Assembly: GCA_002794785.1 (NCBI GenBank)
Contig: NBBA01000005.1
Location: 310,001 to 374,000 of the forward strand
From: Coniferiporia sulphurascens
Taxonomy: Eukaryota; Basidiomycota; Agaricomycetes; Hymenochaetales; Hymenochaetaceae
Length of the DNA stretch: 64,000 nt
Direction of reading: 5' to 3'
Shown: positions 11,349 to 22,069 of the stretch, one piece after another
How the letters are laid out: each line of letters begins with the position of its first letter
How positions within the stretch are numbered: the first letter of the stretch is position 1
Notes under the pieces: generated by a model
The model's input: the letters and a program-made list of their open reading frames with translations, nothing else
Databases searched by the model: none
What the model was told of the DNA's origin: nothing
Position numbers and translations under genes: made by a program

Positions 11349-12162
11349 ATGGCTTATCAGTTCTCCAGGAAAGGCTGCTTCAAGTGCGGAAATTGTGCGT
11401 ACTCATCTATCTCATCGGTAAGATCACAGACCCTCAGTTAACTGCGCATCACTGCCCTTTTTCAGTGGGGCACATTGCTGAGGCGTGCACATCAGAGCAG
11501 CGCCTCTGTTACAACTGCCGCCAGCCCGGGCATGAATCTGCGGCCTGCCCTCAACCGCGCTCGGTTGCCGCGAAACAATGCTATTCCTGTGGTGGCGTTG
11601 GGCACATCCAGGCTGAATGCCCGAGTCTGAGGGTCCAGGGTAATAATCAAAAATGCTATGTGCGTCACTCCGTTGGACTTGGTAAAGTTTTGCGGAAGGA
11701 CTTAGTTATATGCTATACTAAACTTAGAACTGCGGTCGATTCGGGCACATCGCGCGTGTGTGCTCGGGGGTGACTGGGACGACTGGTGGATATGCAACTC
11801 GTGCGCCTCCCCCTGGCCGTTCCCTCAACACCGCGTCCCTTCCCCCAGTTAAGTGCTTCCGTTGTGGCGGACTAAACCATATGTCTAGGCAAGTACGCGT
11901 TTGTATTTCATAAACGAAAATTTTTAACGCGTACACCTCAGGGACTGTCTTGCACCTCCTGGCACTAGTGTGGGCGATCAAGTTGTCATCCCCAGTGCAC
12001 CCGCGGCTGGCGCTAACAGGAACAAGACCTGTTACAGGTGCCAACAAGAAGGCCACGTACGTTATCCCATTTGTTTCTACTTGTCTAGGCATTCTGATTT
12101 TACTTCCTGCCGTCGTTTAGATTTCTAGGGACTGCCCTCAAAATGTGGAAGTTGCGGTTTAA
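11349..12162 (+). CDS. CCHC zinc-knuckle nucleic-acid-binding protein (GIS2/CNBP type), six knuckles
   Basis: Five exons (11349-11394, 11466-11659, 11728-11888, 11942-12056, 12121-12162) give 185 residues. Six C-x2-C-x4-H-x4-C knuckles follow one another: CFKCGNLGHIAEAC, CYNCRQPGHESAAC, CYSCGGVGHIQAEC, CYNCGRFGHIARVC, CFRCGGLNHMSRDC and CYRCQQEGHISRDC. Four of them are split by introns, and each knuckle becomes complete only after splicing, which supports every junction. Intron 3 (11889-11941) begins GC, in the context AG/GCAAGT, so it is a GC-AG intron. Family members bind single-stranded RNA or DNA and regulate translation or stress granules. Yeast Gis2 has seven knuckles, so this one is one shorter. 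Confidence 0.93.
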
Positions 12163-13209
12163 ACGTCTGAATGTCCATTGATTTCGGAAATACGTTCGGT
12201 GTTCAAGAGTAGTGCGATCTTTATTGCCCCGATCCCTTTTTATTATTACGATTCGACCTCTCTCGCAGTTGGCTTGCAGAAGACTATTAAGTATCCTTGA
12301 AAGTGTTGTGGTTCGCGAACTATGCCCAAATTGATGCTCCCCGTTCTCGCCGTAGTGTGCCCATTTTGTCCGTTCGTTCGATCGTGAGGCCTTGCGCTCT
12401 TTGTGGATCGACCGCTTACGTGAACACGTAGGATTCCGAGATCCATCTGAAGGCCCCAGTGACGAGTCAACCACGGGTGAGTCTATCAATAGGGAAATTT
12501 TCGCTGGGCCCCCGATGTAGGGATGCACAAAGATCGATCTGAGGCTGCTATCCCAAATTGACTAGGAGGAAAGGCGCAGTCGATTCGGCGTTGCCCCCAT
12601 ACCTCTCGATCGCTGGTCTACTAAAACTAAACAAGGGGCCCTGAGTGGCTTATGATGCCGATACAAAGTATAGATTGACATTTGAGCGTTTTACGACCGA
12701 TCAATCGAGCTGCGATTGAGACACAGTTGAGGCGGTACCCAGCGTTGTGCAGGGCTTCCGAATCGCGTCGGGTGTTTATGTGAAGTTTCTGAATTAGAGG
12801 TGCGAGGCTAACGCGAAGGGGGAAAAGTGCCAGCGCCCCGGAGAGGGGGAGGGGGAGGGATAGGCATTATCCTGTCTCCGGGGCTTTTAGGCACCGTCGT
12901 CGTGCACTACTTAATTAAAAACTTGAAAGAAGAAAAAAATGGGCCGAAGAGGGTGTAGAGCGAGCTGCTTAGGTGGTGAGAATGTGTTTGTGATTGTGCG
13001 GATGTCTAATGCGAGTAAGGCGGAAGTGTTTGGCGTCTGTCTCTAAAAGTGATGGAATGAAGGTATAGCGGAATGATAGATGATAGGATTCCGCGGCGCG
13101 CGGCGCGAGCAGGTGAGCCGCGAACCGTGAGTCGCGCACCTAGCCTAGCATATTCCCTTTCTCTCCTCCCCCTCCCCCTCCTCCCTCCCTCTCAGGCTCA
13201 GGCTCGGGC
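12163..13209. other. Intergenic stretch between convergent genes
   Basis: No gene seen. The zinc-knuckle gene and COQ10 converge here. A purine-rich G run lies at 12840-12860 and a CT-rich tract at 13155-13195 just beyond the COQ10 stop. Minus-strand frames at 12100-12528 have no motif. Confidence 0.4.
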
Positions 13210-14068
13210 TCAGCTCCGCCCGCGTCCATAGACCTGTAGACACCGCTCCTCGAAGGCCTGTACCGTCATGGCAGATACCTGCCTGAAGAACGCGGCGGAC
13301 GCAGCTGCGTACAGCGGGTTCGAGAACGCGTATGTGAGGTCGATGGATACGAGCGTGGGGCCGGCGGAGCCGTCATTCGGGGTGGGAGGGGGGCGCGCAG
13401 AGGGGTGGCTTGCGCCGGCGCCGACGCCTGAGAGTGTGGGGTGGGGTGATGATGGTTGGGCGGGCTGGAAACGCCATGTTGTCACTAGCTTTTTGAATAG
13501 CGGGGTGCCGGAGGACGCGACGGCCTTGGGATGGAATATCCATTACAATCCGCGTGGCGCAGACGAGTTGTACACACTCACCTCGACGGACGAGTACGGT
13601 CGACACGTCACCTCGCTCACGTAGCTCTCCGTGAACGCGAGGAAACCGACGGTCAGGCGGGCCTCCTTCCTCTCCACTGCGCGGGCGGTTGCCTCGGCCG
13701 GGCGCGTCATCAGCACCTTCGACTCGGTGCAGTACGGCACGAAGTGATGGTAGTTGTCCACATCGGCTATGAGGTCGTAGAGCTGTTTCTGCGTGTACCT
13801 GTGCGCGTCAAAGATACCTTTAATGTCGTTCTGGGTCGAAGGGAGAAAAGGAACTTGGTACACTCTACACTCACGGGAGTATCTTCCGCTCGTGGTACGT
13901 CTGCTCGCCATCGGCCCCGCCTCCGCCTCCGCCCCCGGAGCCATTGTCTGCAGGCAAGAACGGCAAGTTCGGCAGCCCGAAAAACGTCCGTCTCCCATTT
14001 CTCAAGTGAAAATGATCACGGCTGAATAGAGCTCTGCGCCCCCCCAGCAGCCCGTGGTAAAGTCTCAT
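13210..14068 (-). CDS. COQ10: Coenzyme Q-binding protein COQ10, mitochondrial (START/polyketide-cyclase fold)
   Basis: Three exons on minus (14068-13875, 13798-13582, 13524-13210) give 241 residues. The first about 45 are Arg-rich without acidic residues up to RTFFGLPNLPF, a likely mitochondrial presequence, followed by a glycine run. The conserved body starts at the first junction: LPYTQKQLYDLIADVDNYHHFVPYCTESKVL, then RKEARLTVGFLAFTESYVSEVTC, and across the second intron GTPLFKKLVTTWRFQP. It ends with YAFSNPLYAAASAAFFRQV and an amphipathic helix. COQ10 binds ubiquinone and helps deliver it to the respiratory chain. A Pro/Gly/Ala-rich insertion (about 30 residues) sits between the two last beta elements, as in other basidiomycete orthologues by my recollection. 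Confidence 0.9.
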
Positions 14069-16025
14069 CGACTCGGGAGTTCAGACGAGCCAGATGTTAG
14101 AAGACCGATGGGTCCGGCTTCGGCTTCGGCAAAATCCCACGTTACCGGTGTTTATTCGTGCTTTATTCCGATTAACTTGCCATTTTCGCGTCCAAGTTCC
14201 ACTTAGTACTAGTAGTTGTTATGCTACTAGTGCTAGGCCCGATTCCTCAAAAAGAATACAAGCTTCAGGCTCTTGATTTTGATCTTGGTCAAATCGGGGT
14301 TTAGCACTCATCGAACCCACTTTGGTGCTTGGAGCCGTACTTTCAATAGCTTCGACTCGGACCTCTCTGATCCACTCCCGCCGGGCCTCTCGCTCATAAT
14401 CAACGCTAGGTAGCAAACAGACTCGGGATGATCGAGATACCGATGGCTCACCGTGGCGAACTTATTAGACCCATCGTAGAGTCCCCGCTGAAACCATACT
14501 ATCGCACTGGTGGCCGGACTACATAGCTACGTACATAATGCAGTTTCGCCTACACCGAGAGGCACCGATCATGAGCAATTCCGTTTCAAACAGCCGCGCT
14601 ACGCTCCTTACAGCATGAAATGAGTGTGTCAAGAAGAAAAAAAAACCGCAGATTGGACCCTGCCACGGTGCCACCTGCCGCCGGCTCCATTAGCCAGTAA
14701 TAAATCGCCGCACAGTCACAGTGCTAGCGCCTATCGCATTCGCAAAGCTACTTCAAACTACTTGCATGTATATTAAACCGTACCTGCATTATGGTGACGG
14801 TGGTCCGCGTGCAATGCGCGATGCGCGATAAATCACCAGCATTCAAGTTGTTATCACAATGTTCCGAGTCTTTACCCGTATAAGACGCACTAGCTAATAC
14901 TATTGCACTGCATCCGTTAGGCCCTGTGGGATAGCACAGATTGCACAAATTGCTACGACTACCAGTGCTAGCACTGGATTTTAATAACGTACTTTGGGAT
15001 GTGGTAAGTACTTGCTTGACAACCATCTTGCAATTAATGATTTAGGCATGCATTGCATGGCCTTGCCGCCATGGGTACGTCATAGGCCACTTGTGTACTA
15101 GCTGTATCAATTACATTCTGGGACCTGCCGGGCCCGTCTTGGCACAGCTCTTGCTCTTGGACGCCCAGTCGCCCGGTGGAACAGCAACAGCGAAAGATGT
15201 GGCTTGTACAGCTTACCGAATGCCAGTGGAGAGCCCCTTGTACCTTCCCTCCCGGGCCCCGGGCCCTCTCCATATTTCCTTGAGCAGACTATGCTGTTAT
15301 TCTGTCCAGCTGCGGCGGGAATGCAGTACGTACTCCATCTATATTGCGGCTGTTGGATCTCGGGGTTGCATCGTAGAGGTTGTAGGTGCAGGCTATGCGT
15401 GATTAATTACAGTACTTGTGGGATAGGCCCGGTGTCTCCGTTCCCGTCTCCGTCACGGTGCGTTGGCAGCTTCAAACAGCGACTCGAAGTTCCGGTGCTG
15501 TAATCAGCAGCCTGAGGGTCCGGGAGCTTGGAGCTCTTCTTAGCGGCTTCAAGATGCTCATTTCGACCATCGACCATAATGGAAGAGGGAGGGGTGATGC
15601 ATGTACATTGTACACGTAGTTCCCATTTTGCCTCGATCGCAAAAGTGAAAGATTGCACTAACAACTTAATGTGGCTGACACTGGTAACTTTTTTCCATCC
15701 ACTGGCACGTTATAGACACGCCACCCTACTGCGACAAGTTCTCTCAGACTGAAACTGTGGCTGTGGCTGGAGTCTCGAGAGGAAGTACGGTCTATACAGG
15801 GCGATACAACCAGATTATTGTCTGGATTCAGGATACATCCGTACATTGAGGTTTGTGGGTTTGGGGCTGCCCGTATTGTCGCGTAAAATGAAATGTCTAC
15901 GATCCTCCGGTGCCCACGGCCAGGATCTACCGACTCGTGGGGGTGGGGGTTGTATTAGCCTGGACTAAATGAAAATTAGGAAATTAATATCATATTAAGC
16001 AGATTGTTAAACTAAGTGTACTCTC
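14069..16025. other. Two-kilobase stretch without a recognised gene
   Basis: Short frames on both strands show no conserved motif. The upstream side of COQ10 (14070-14400) presumably carries its promoter. The rest is unassigned; I see no RNA gene. Confidence 0.4.
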
Positions 16026-16241
16026 AGCGCTCTGTGTACCGAGCGTGAGGTAGAAAAAACAAATTATCTAAATACTACATTCTAGGCAATAGACAAGCAA
16101 AGTGAAATAAAGTAGATCGCTGAACCACTCACCTCGGCGTGAGGTGGGTATATGCGCGTTTATTCTCATTCACGCGCATATAGGAGTGTAAACATATCTA
16201 CCAAATAAGAAAGGAAAATAGTATCAATCCCGGGTTGAACC
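16026..16241 (+). repeat. Dispersed repeat, copy 1
   Basis: About 215 bp that recur at 47845-48061 with clear similarity: shared blocks include aagtgaaataaagt, gaggtgggtatatg, aataagaaaggaaaa and cccgggttgaacc. The blocks keep order and orientation except one about 25-bp segment that is inverted between the copies. Sequence outside both boundaries is unrelated. No coding capacity. Its class is unknown; it may be a small non-autonomous element. Confidence 0.8.
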
Positions 16242-16702
16242 TACGTAAAAGTTTTAATTCCTCTGATACTCCTATCCTCAACCCGCTTAATATTAATGAT
16301 TGCTTTCACCCACTTTAAAAATGTCACCCTTTATAAAGTCCTCATCATTAATATTGATTACTGCTTAAATTTACCCCCAGAATCCTCACAACTAGACAAT
16401 CGCCTCTCACCTTGCACTTAACATATACGACTCATATCCGCGTCTTGTCTTTGTACCGCTGCGGTATATAAATGCAGAAATGATTTTAAATTTTAAATTT
16501 AGGAAAACCGCGCACGTGCTTGGCACGTGCGAGCCACGCTGGGCCACCCGCTGCGCGTAAGTTGGCAGGTACTTTCCCTGCGGGCGGCCACTGCAGCAGC
16601 CTCAGGTGGCAGCACCGCGACTGCCACAAGCGCTCAAGCAAGGAGTTCCTCCGCCTCTCCCTCTCTAACACACAACGCACACAACATAAACGAGTATAAA
16701 GC

Positions 16703-17221
16703 ATGGAGACAAACCATATCCTGAGCGTGGACGACTTCGGTCCGCTCGACGAGCTCGCGATCGACATCGGGAAATACATGCGCAGGACCCGCAGCGGGGC
16801 CAAGGAGGACCCGGAAGACAGGCGGATCAGAGCGCCGCTCGCCCTCCCGATGCAGGACCTGCTCGACTACATACATTTCAGGGAAGACGAGCAGTCGGTG
16901 CCGGCGTCTGAGTTGAGGCCGGCGAAGCTCAGCTGGGTGTTTAGGATGCTTGCGCAGATGTCGAAAGGTGCGTTTGAGTCCCGATCGTGATCCTGCTCCT
17001 GTTCCTGCGTGGTCTGGCTGTGGACGGGATCGGAGTACGGTACGAGTACACTCTCATATGCGCGTGTACTGGCAGGCCTCGAGAGTATGCACGTTGTCCT
17101 CGGACAGGTGCACGGCGACGTATCACCTGCGAATATGATGTGGTACAGGAAGAGCAACGGGCGGACGGTGTATAGGCTTAACGACTTTGACTCGGGGTAT
17201 ACGGGGCGAATGAATGCGTGA
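16703..17221 (+). CDS. Short FunK1-type kinase-like protein, fragment 1
   Basis: Two exons (16703-16967, 17076-17221) with a 108-bp intron give 136 residues. The join yields RMLAQMSKGLESMHVVLGQVHGDVSPANMMWY followed by VYRLNDFDSG. These look like the catalytic loop (HGDxSPxN in place of HRDxxxxN) and the DFG-equivalent DFD of fungal FunK1/aminoglycoside-phosphotransferase-like kinases. The N-lobe with the ATP-binding lysine is absent and the frame stops about 10 residues after DFD, far shorter than the usual several hundred residues. It is either a truncated copy or a non-catalytic small protein. A TATA-like tatataaat is at 16465. Confidence 0.6.
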
Positions 17222-17721
17222 TGACGCTAGGCAATAAAATGATATGGTATACGATGTACGGTGTACGGTGTACGATGGAGACGAGGGGGGAGAGCGCGCT
17301 TGCGTCTGTGTTTATTACAAGTACATGTCTACAGGCGTATATGGTGTGCTATGGGCTGCATAGCCGCCGGGCTCGCGGCCTCTGACCCCCACCAATCGAC
17401 GACCTGGTGTAGTGGCACTAACACACCTGCAGGGTATTGGTATCCATTTGCCTGGATTGGCTCGCATTAATAGTATCGATCTCCGGAATTTATTGTTATC
17501 TACCCCCTTTGAAGGGAAATCGGAACACCTGCTCCAGCCAGCTGAGCCGCCGCGCCGCCGCCACGAGGGTGAGGGCGAGGCCGACCTGCGACCCGGCCAC
17601 TCGCACTCACTCACTCACTATTGACTTCTGAGTCTATTCCAGCTTTTGCTTGAACAGTGCACACAACCCCCTACGCTTCCTCCCAACTCCATCTCAAACT
17701 CAAACTCCGACCACGACCACG
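17222..17721. other. Spacer between kinase-like fragments 1 and 2
   Basis: No gene supported. A CT/AC-rich stretch at 17600-17720 looks like the leader of the next gene. Confidence 0.4.
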
Positions 17722-18552
17722 ATGCCGGGCTTAAGTCCCCTACAGGCGTCCGCCGTGCGCGTGGTAAACCAGCTATTCGCGAGCGTCGTCAACCCGGGAT
17801 CAGACGACGCCCGGGGCATGGACCCGGGAGCCTTTTTTAAAGAGTTCGGCTCTTATTCGAACGCGGAGGAGTTCAAGAGCGCGATGATTGAGTACCTGCG
17901 CAAGGAGCAGGAGTCGAAACTGCCGTCGACCGCTGAGTCCGGGTCTGAGTCTGGGTCCAGCCTGGGTATGGGCGCGATGACGCGGCCTTTGAACGTGAAG
18001 GTCGAGGGCATGACGATCCGCGCGCCGCTTGCGCGGAGGATCACGGGTATTGGAGACCCGGACGAGCCAGGGAGGAGCAGTGAGGATTCGATGAAGGTTA
18101 TTGATGAATGTGTTAACGGTAAGTATCGTTCATTGGTCTCTGCTTCAAGTTCCCGTTGCCGGCCCGGAAGGTGCTCGCACGACGGGTCTGATTTGCTATA
18201 ATATTAATGTCTAAGCTCTTCCTGTTGACTTATTGCGTTTAAGCGATGCACACGATGTACAACGTATGCGACATCCTTCATGGAGACATCACGGACCGTT
18301 CTGTGTGCTTGACGCTCAAGGAGGACGGTTCGGTCAAGGGTGTGCTCGTCGACCTTGATGAGTACGACCCGGAGGAGATCAAGGTGTGGGGGAAGGAGAG
18401 ACTGGTATGTCGGCTGTAATTTCACTGATTCATTATGATAATATGATGCCGATAATTGGGAGTAGGAGCTTGGACAAAGGCTCCGGCTGCGCGAGTCCGA
18501 GTCGGCCCCGGACCGCGGGCAGCTTCAAGTTGCGTCGGTATCTCCTGCGTAG
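17722..18552 (+). CDS. Short FunK1-type kinase-like protein, fragment 2
   Basis: Three exons (17722-18118, 18244-18404, 18466-18552) with 125- and 61-bp introns give 214 residues, counted from the ATG of MPGLSPLQASAVRVVNQLF; an in-frame ATG at 17650 is possible. Exon 2 supplies MHTMYNVCDILHGDITDRSVCLTLKEDG and then VLVDLDEYDPEE, again a catalytic-loop-like HGDIT and a DLD where DFG would be. The N-terminal half is Ser/Glu-rich without clear N-lobe motifs. The catalytic-loop Asn is not at the usual place, so activity is doubtful. Related in layout to its neighbours on both sides. Confidence 0.6.
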
Positions 18553-18906
18553 GGTTGATCTGCCTTTGTGTTCAAGTCGATCAGACCTCCTCAGGCTTTG
18601 AGATTGTTTTGAGTCCGAGTTTGAGCTGTATGTGTGTAAAATACGGTTATGGTGTTTCTTTTTACTGCAGCCGGGGTTTTATATTATATGTGGATCAGGC
18701 ACGAGGTAGGGTTGTTTTTAGCCTTTGTGGTGTATACACGGTATGCTGTATATATGCGCGATTTAATCATATCAAATCGCCCAAAGCAGCCTTGCTGCCT
18801 CCAATCACCTACTCGCGATTTTCGTTACTTAGCTTCCACAAGTTACTCGAAAGCGACACATTACAACTCCCCCGCACGCGTACCGCGTACCACGTACCGC
18901 GCGGCG
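18553..18906. other. Spacer between kinase-like fragments 2 and 3
   Basis: No conserved coding sequence; AT-rich around 18630-18780, probably 3' end of the previous gene and promoter of the next. Confidence 0.4.
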
Positions 18907-19512
18907 ATGTCCAAAGACAACGAACCTGGTCCCAGTACTAGTGTTAGTGCTAGCTCCAAGATTGACTCGGAGGTTGGGGTTGAACCCCGGAACGCCAGCG
19001 GTAGAGTGATCAAAGCGCATCTGGCACCGCGCTCGAAGCCTCTTACTATGTTCTCGAGCACGAGGGAGATGCTCATTGGTGTTGCTGGCAGCATGGAAGG
19101 TACGTGCCTCGTCTATCCTATCTCATCATCCGAACCCAAACCCGAACCCGATCGCGAACCCGAATCCGAACCCGACCCGGGCTCGCGCACAGGACACGGC
19201 ATTTTGTACACCGAGCTGGGCGACATGAACCGCGCGATCGACCTCGAGAGCGTGCGCATCAGCAGGAGGAACGGAGAGGCGGCGGGGGTGTTTAGCGATC
19301 ATGATGATTACCGCGAGGCGGAGGCGCGGGCGCGGCTGCAGGCGCACTTGGAGGCGGAGAAGAGGAGGAAGGCGGAGTGGGAGGAGAGGGAGGCGAGGGA
19401 GGCGAAGGCGAAGGAGAGGGAGGCGAAGGCGAAGGAGAGGGAGGCGAAGGAGAGGGCGAAGGTGGAGGCCACCGGCCAGCATACACAAGCCCAAGCGCAG
19501 GCTAGCAAGTAG
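18907..19512 (+). CDS. Kinase-like fragment 3 with charged coiled-coil tail
   Basis: Two exons (18907-19099, 19193-19512) give 170 residues. The junction region SKPLTMFSSTREMLIGVAGSMEG-HGILYTELGDMNRAIDLESV keeps the helix and spacing of the FunK1 region before the catalytic loop in the two upstream genes, but the HGD motif itself is not recognisable, so kinship is an inference. The C-terminal about 75 residues are a Glu/Lys/Arg/Ala coiled coil with near-repeats of EAKAKER. The 93-bp intron is a multiple of three with no stop; if retained it inserts a Glu-Pro-rich repeat encoded by CCGAAC-like hexamers. Confidence 0.5.
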   Translation: MSKDNEPGPSTSVSASSKIDSEVGVEPRNASGRVIKAHLAPRSKPLTMFSSTREMLIGVAGSMEGTCLVYPISSSEPKPEPDREPESEPDPGSRTGHGILYTELGDMNRAIDLESVRISRRNGEAAGVFSDHDDYREAEARARLQAHLEAEKRRKAEWEEREAREAKAKEREAKAKEREAKERAKVEATGQHTQAQAQASK

Positions 19513-19785
19513 CGATGGCTGTTCACCATATGGACACCGGGGGTGTAGTTCGACGATTACATATAAGCCGGTCATAGTCATATGGCCCGCGGATTTTTCT
19601 GAATTTCTTTCTAATCTTCGACCTTTCATCTCTACACCACTACTGCGTTCCGCCCTTCGGCGCGAGGCCAGCTTGTACATTAACATTACCTTGGAGTCCG
19701 AAGCGACATTCGGTATACCACATCCGTATTTCCTCCCATTAAACAACCATATTGACCACACACATACACTAGCCAGCGCCCAAAC

Positions 19786-20699
19786 ATGTCCACAGAGATC
19801 TACAGCCCAACCAACACCGCGCAAACCGGTATCCCCCCACCAAACCACGTCTCCGCCCTCCGCGCCGCACCGACTCCAGACCCCACCTCCGAGCGTGTCG
19901 TGCGCTTCTCGACGGGCGGCGCGGAGATCCCCAGCGCGGACGTGCACGACCGCACGGGCGCGGTGGTGTACAGTTTTTCGAGCACGGGTCCGGGGCAGAT
20001 GAGTATGCGCGACGCGGCGGGTGTGGTGGTCGCGAGTGTAGAGGGCGGGAAGGTTAGTTATGGTGATGCCGGGGTCGGGGCTGATGCCGATGCTATGAAA
20101 GTTGGGAAGGTGATCGCGAGGGATAGACCAGGGAATACGTGAGTCTTTTTTTTATACCCCGTTGTATGCGCGAGGAGAGGACTGAAATGATGTTGTGCAA
20201 CGCTGTGTAGGGGTCCGGTACTGACGCACGCTGGACAAACGTACGAGTGGGTGCAGGAGTTGTTCTATGCGCTGGTACGTCCCGTTTACCCGAGATCTTC
20301 CGGGGCTCAGTTCTGTTCTATTCTGTTCTGACTCGACTCGACTCGATCTCGACTTCTCCGGGGTTTCTTTCTTACGTAATTGATATCGGAAAAAAAAAAC
20401 TTATCTCTTTTCGTTCGCAGATCCGCACGACGCCGGGCAACGAGCGCGTTGCGGTTGTGTACAACTGCGGCGGAGAGCTGGCGGTGGAGATGCTCCCTGA
20501 GGGCGCGCGCGTGCCGGGTTTGCAGGCGCATGTCGTGTTTGCGACTGCGCTTATCGAGTCGCGCGTGGCGAAGGGTGGTAAGGGCGGGGCTGGGATCGGA
20601 GCGGGGGCGGGGGCGAGGACGGGAGTGGGAAGCGTGCTTGCGAAGGCGGTTAGGAAGGTTGTGCCGCGGAGGAAGAGTTCTGGGCCTGGGTCTGCTTGA
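19786..20699 (+). CDS. DUF6593-like protein
   Basis: Three exons (19786-20138, 20211-20274, 20421-20699; introns 72 and 146 bp) give 231 residues. Segments in order: VRFSTGGAEIPSADVHDRTG, VVYSFSSTGPGQMSMRDAAGVVVASVEGG, GPVLTHAGQTYEWVQELFYAL, then NERVAVVYNCGGELAVEMLP and LQAHVVFATALIESRVA. The alternation of short beta strands, with the cue of a DG-like turn followed by VVASVE, and the final hydrophobic helix resemble DUF6593 proteins; assignment is by pattern only. The tail is Gly/Arg/Lys-rich. Function unknown. A second family member is at 6501-7307. Confidence 0.65.
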
Positions 20700-21243
20700 T
20701 GCAAAGTATGTATGAGGGCGGGTGGTTTGATGAAATAGTATTTTTACTCTGCTTTCTTTCGACCTGACCTCCAGTAGTACTAGTATGGCGAGCCTCCCGC
20801 TTCTTTAGCGCTTTCCCCCGAAGAAACCTTAAGCCTGAGCTCGGTTCAAAGAGCGGCCAGACGCCCAGTGCCGATAAGTACTGAAGACTGACTGGCTGAC
20901 TGCAGCTTGAGTCTGAGTCTGAGTGTGGCGACTCGGATTGACAACTACTAGCCTGAGAGGGGTCAGGACTTGAGACCCGAGTGACGAGTCCGAGTCAGTA
21001 TTCGGGAGGTCGAATTACTTTGAACGGTCACGGTCGACGGTCGGCCCCAATTAATCACTCTTAACTCTTAGTAGCCGGAGAGCTTCTACTTATCTTGAAA
21101 CTCGAGGCGCTTATCTCTGGACCTCAGGCTTGAAGGTTCAAGTCGGAGAAGATCCCCATATCGTACCTCGCGGATTGTTTTTTAAGTTTAGTATCGAGCC
21201 CGAGTCATGCATTTGCACCGTGGCCTCCCGGCGGCGGACCAGT
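20700..21243. other. Intergenic spacer
   Basis: No gene seen. Contains many short gagtc/gactc-type motifs (gagtctgagtctgag at about 20906) but no ordered tandem array. Confidence 0.4.
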
Positions 21244-21891
21244 ACTATCGTGTGACCCCTCTTACAAAATTCGTATTTCTGAGCTTCCACACAACCGAAC
21301 TACCTTCGGAAAAATTCATGTAGACCCTAGTAAGCTATGTAACAGGAATGCAAAACTTTCCTTGTAAAAAATTGCATTGGTGTGAAGTCATTGTCAAAAT
21401 ACATGTTTTTTCGGTCTGTAGAAGTCTTTTGGGACCACCGGCTCACACAATACGTGCGCATATCAGCAGATATATTGTAGTAAACTTATTTGTTAGATAT
21501 CACGGCATGTTAATATGCTATTCCGAGAGGAATAGCTCATTGAGGTGCATAGAAAGAGAGAACTTTATCTAAAGGGTGACAAAAGGTGACAGAATCACCC
21601 CGCATTCTGTTCCATTTAAAACTCCGCTAGCATCCGGTGCTGAGTTTTTGCCTGATGCCGAGTGTCTATCAGTCGGAGTTTCAACAGTTTTCGTGACAGA
21701 GTGTGACCAGAATTTTGTAAGAGGGGGGCACCATCATTTTGGGAGATTCTGCTTATCAAAAACTATCCGGAAAATTTCTGGAGATGGATAGTTGCAAGTA
21801 CATTATAAATTTCGAGAAAGAGGAAAATACATGAAAATGTGAGTGCTGTAGAGGCAAAATACAAAAATTTTGTAAGAGGGGTCACACGATA
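21244..21891. mobile_element. Non-autonomous element with about 35-bp terminal inverted repeats
   Basis: The left end 21244-21278 begins ACTATCGTGTGACCCCTCTT and continues ACAAAATT; the reverse complement of 21855-21891 is the same apart from 2-3 positions near the inner end. Total length is about 650 bp with no transposase-like frame. An internal segment at 21708-21728 again resembles the end (AATTTTGTAAGAGGGGG). I cannot see a clear target-site duplication. Best read as a MITE-like or deletion-derivative DNA transposon. Confidence 0.7.
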
Positions 21892-22069
21892 GTTCCGTGA
21901 CTGCGAGGATATGGGTTTTATGTAATATTTACCCAAAGATGGCGACGGCAAAACTTGCGACTTTTGCCCAGAACACTTCCTTTAGCACAGACAACTTGCC
22001 AAGCAGGCCTCTCATGCACGTCGACAACTCCTGCTAAAGAACTTTAGAATAGCCGCCGTCAGTACAACA

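Noticed and set aside
11312..11773. Continuous 153-codon frame over the zinc-knuckle gene
   Set aside because: It reads through two introns and breaks knuckles 1 and 4; the spliced model restores both.
19126..19947. 273-codon minus-strand frame opposite the coiled-coil gene
   Set aside because: It is the antisense shadow of the GAG/AAG-rich repeat, giving Leu/Arg/Pro runs with no motif.
20328..20350. ctcgactcgactcga short tandem repeat
   Set aside because: Only a few units inside an intron; simple sequence without further signal.
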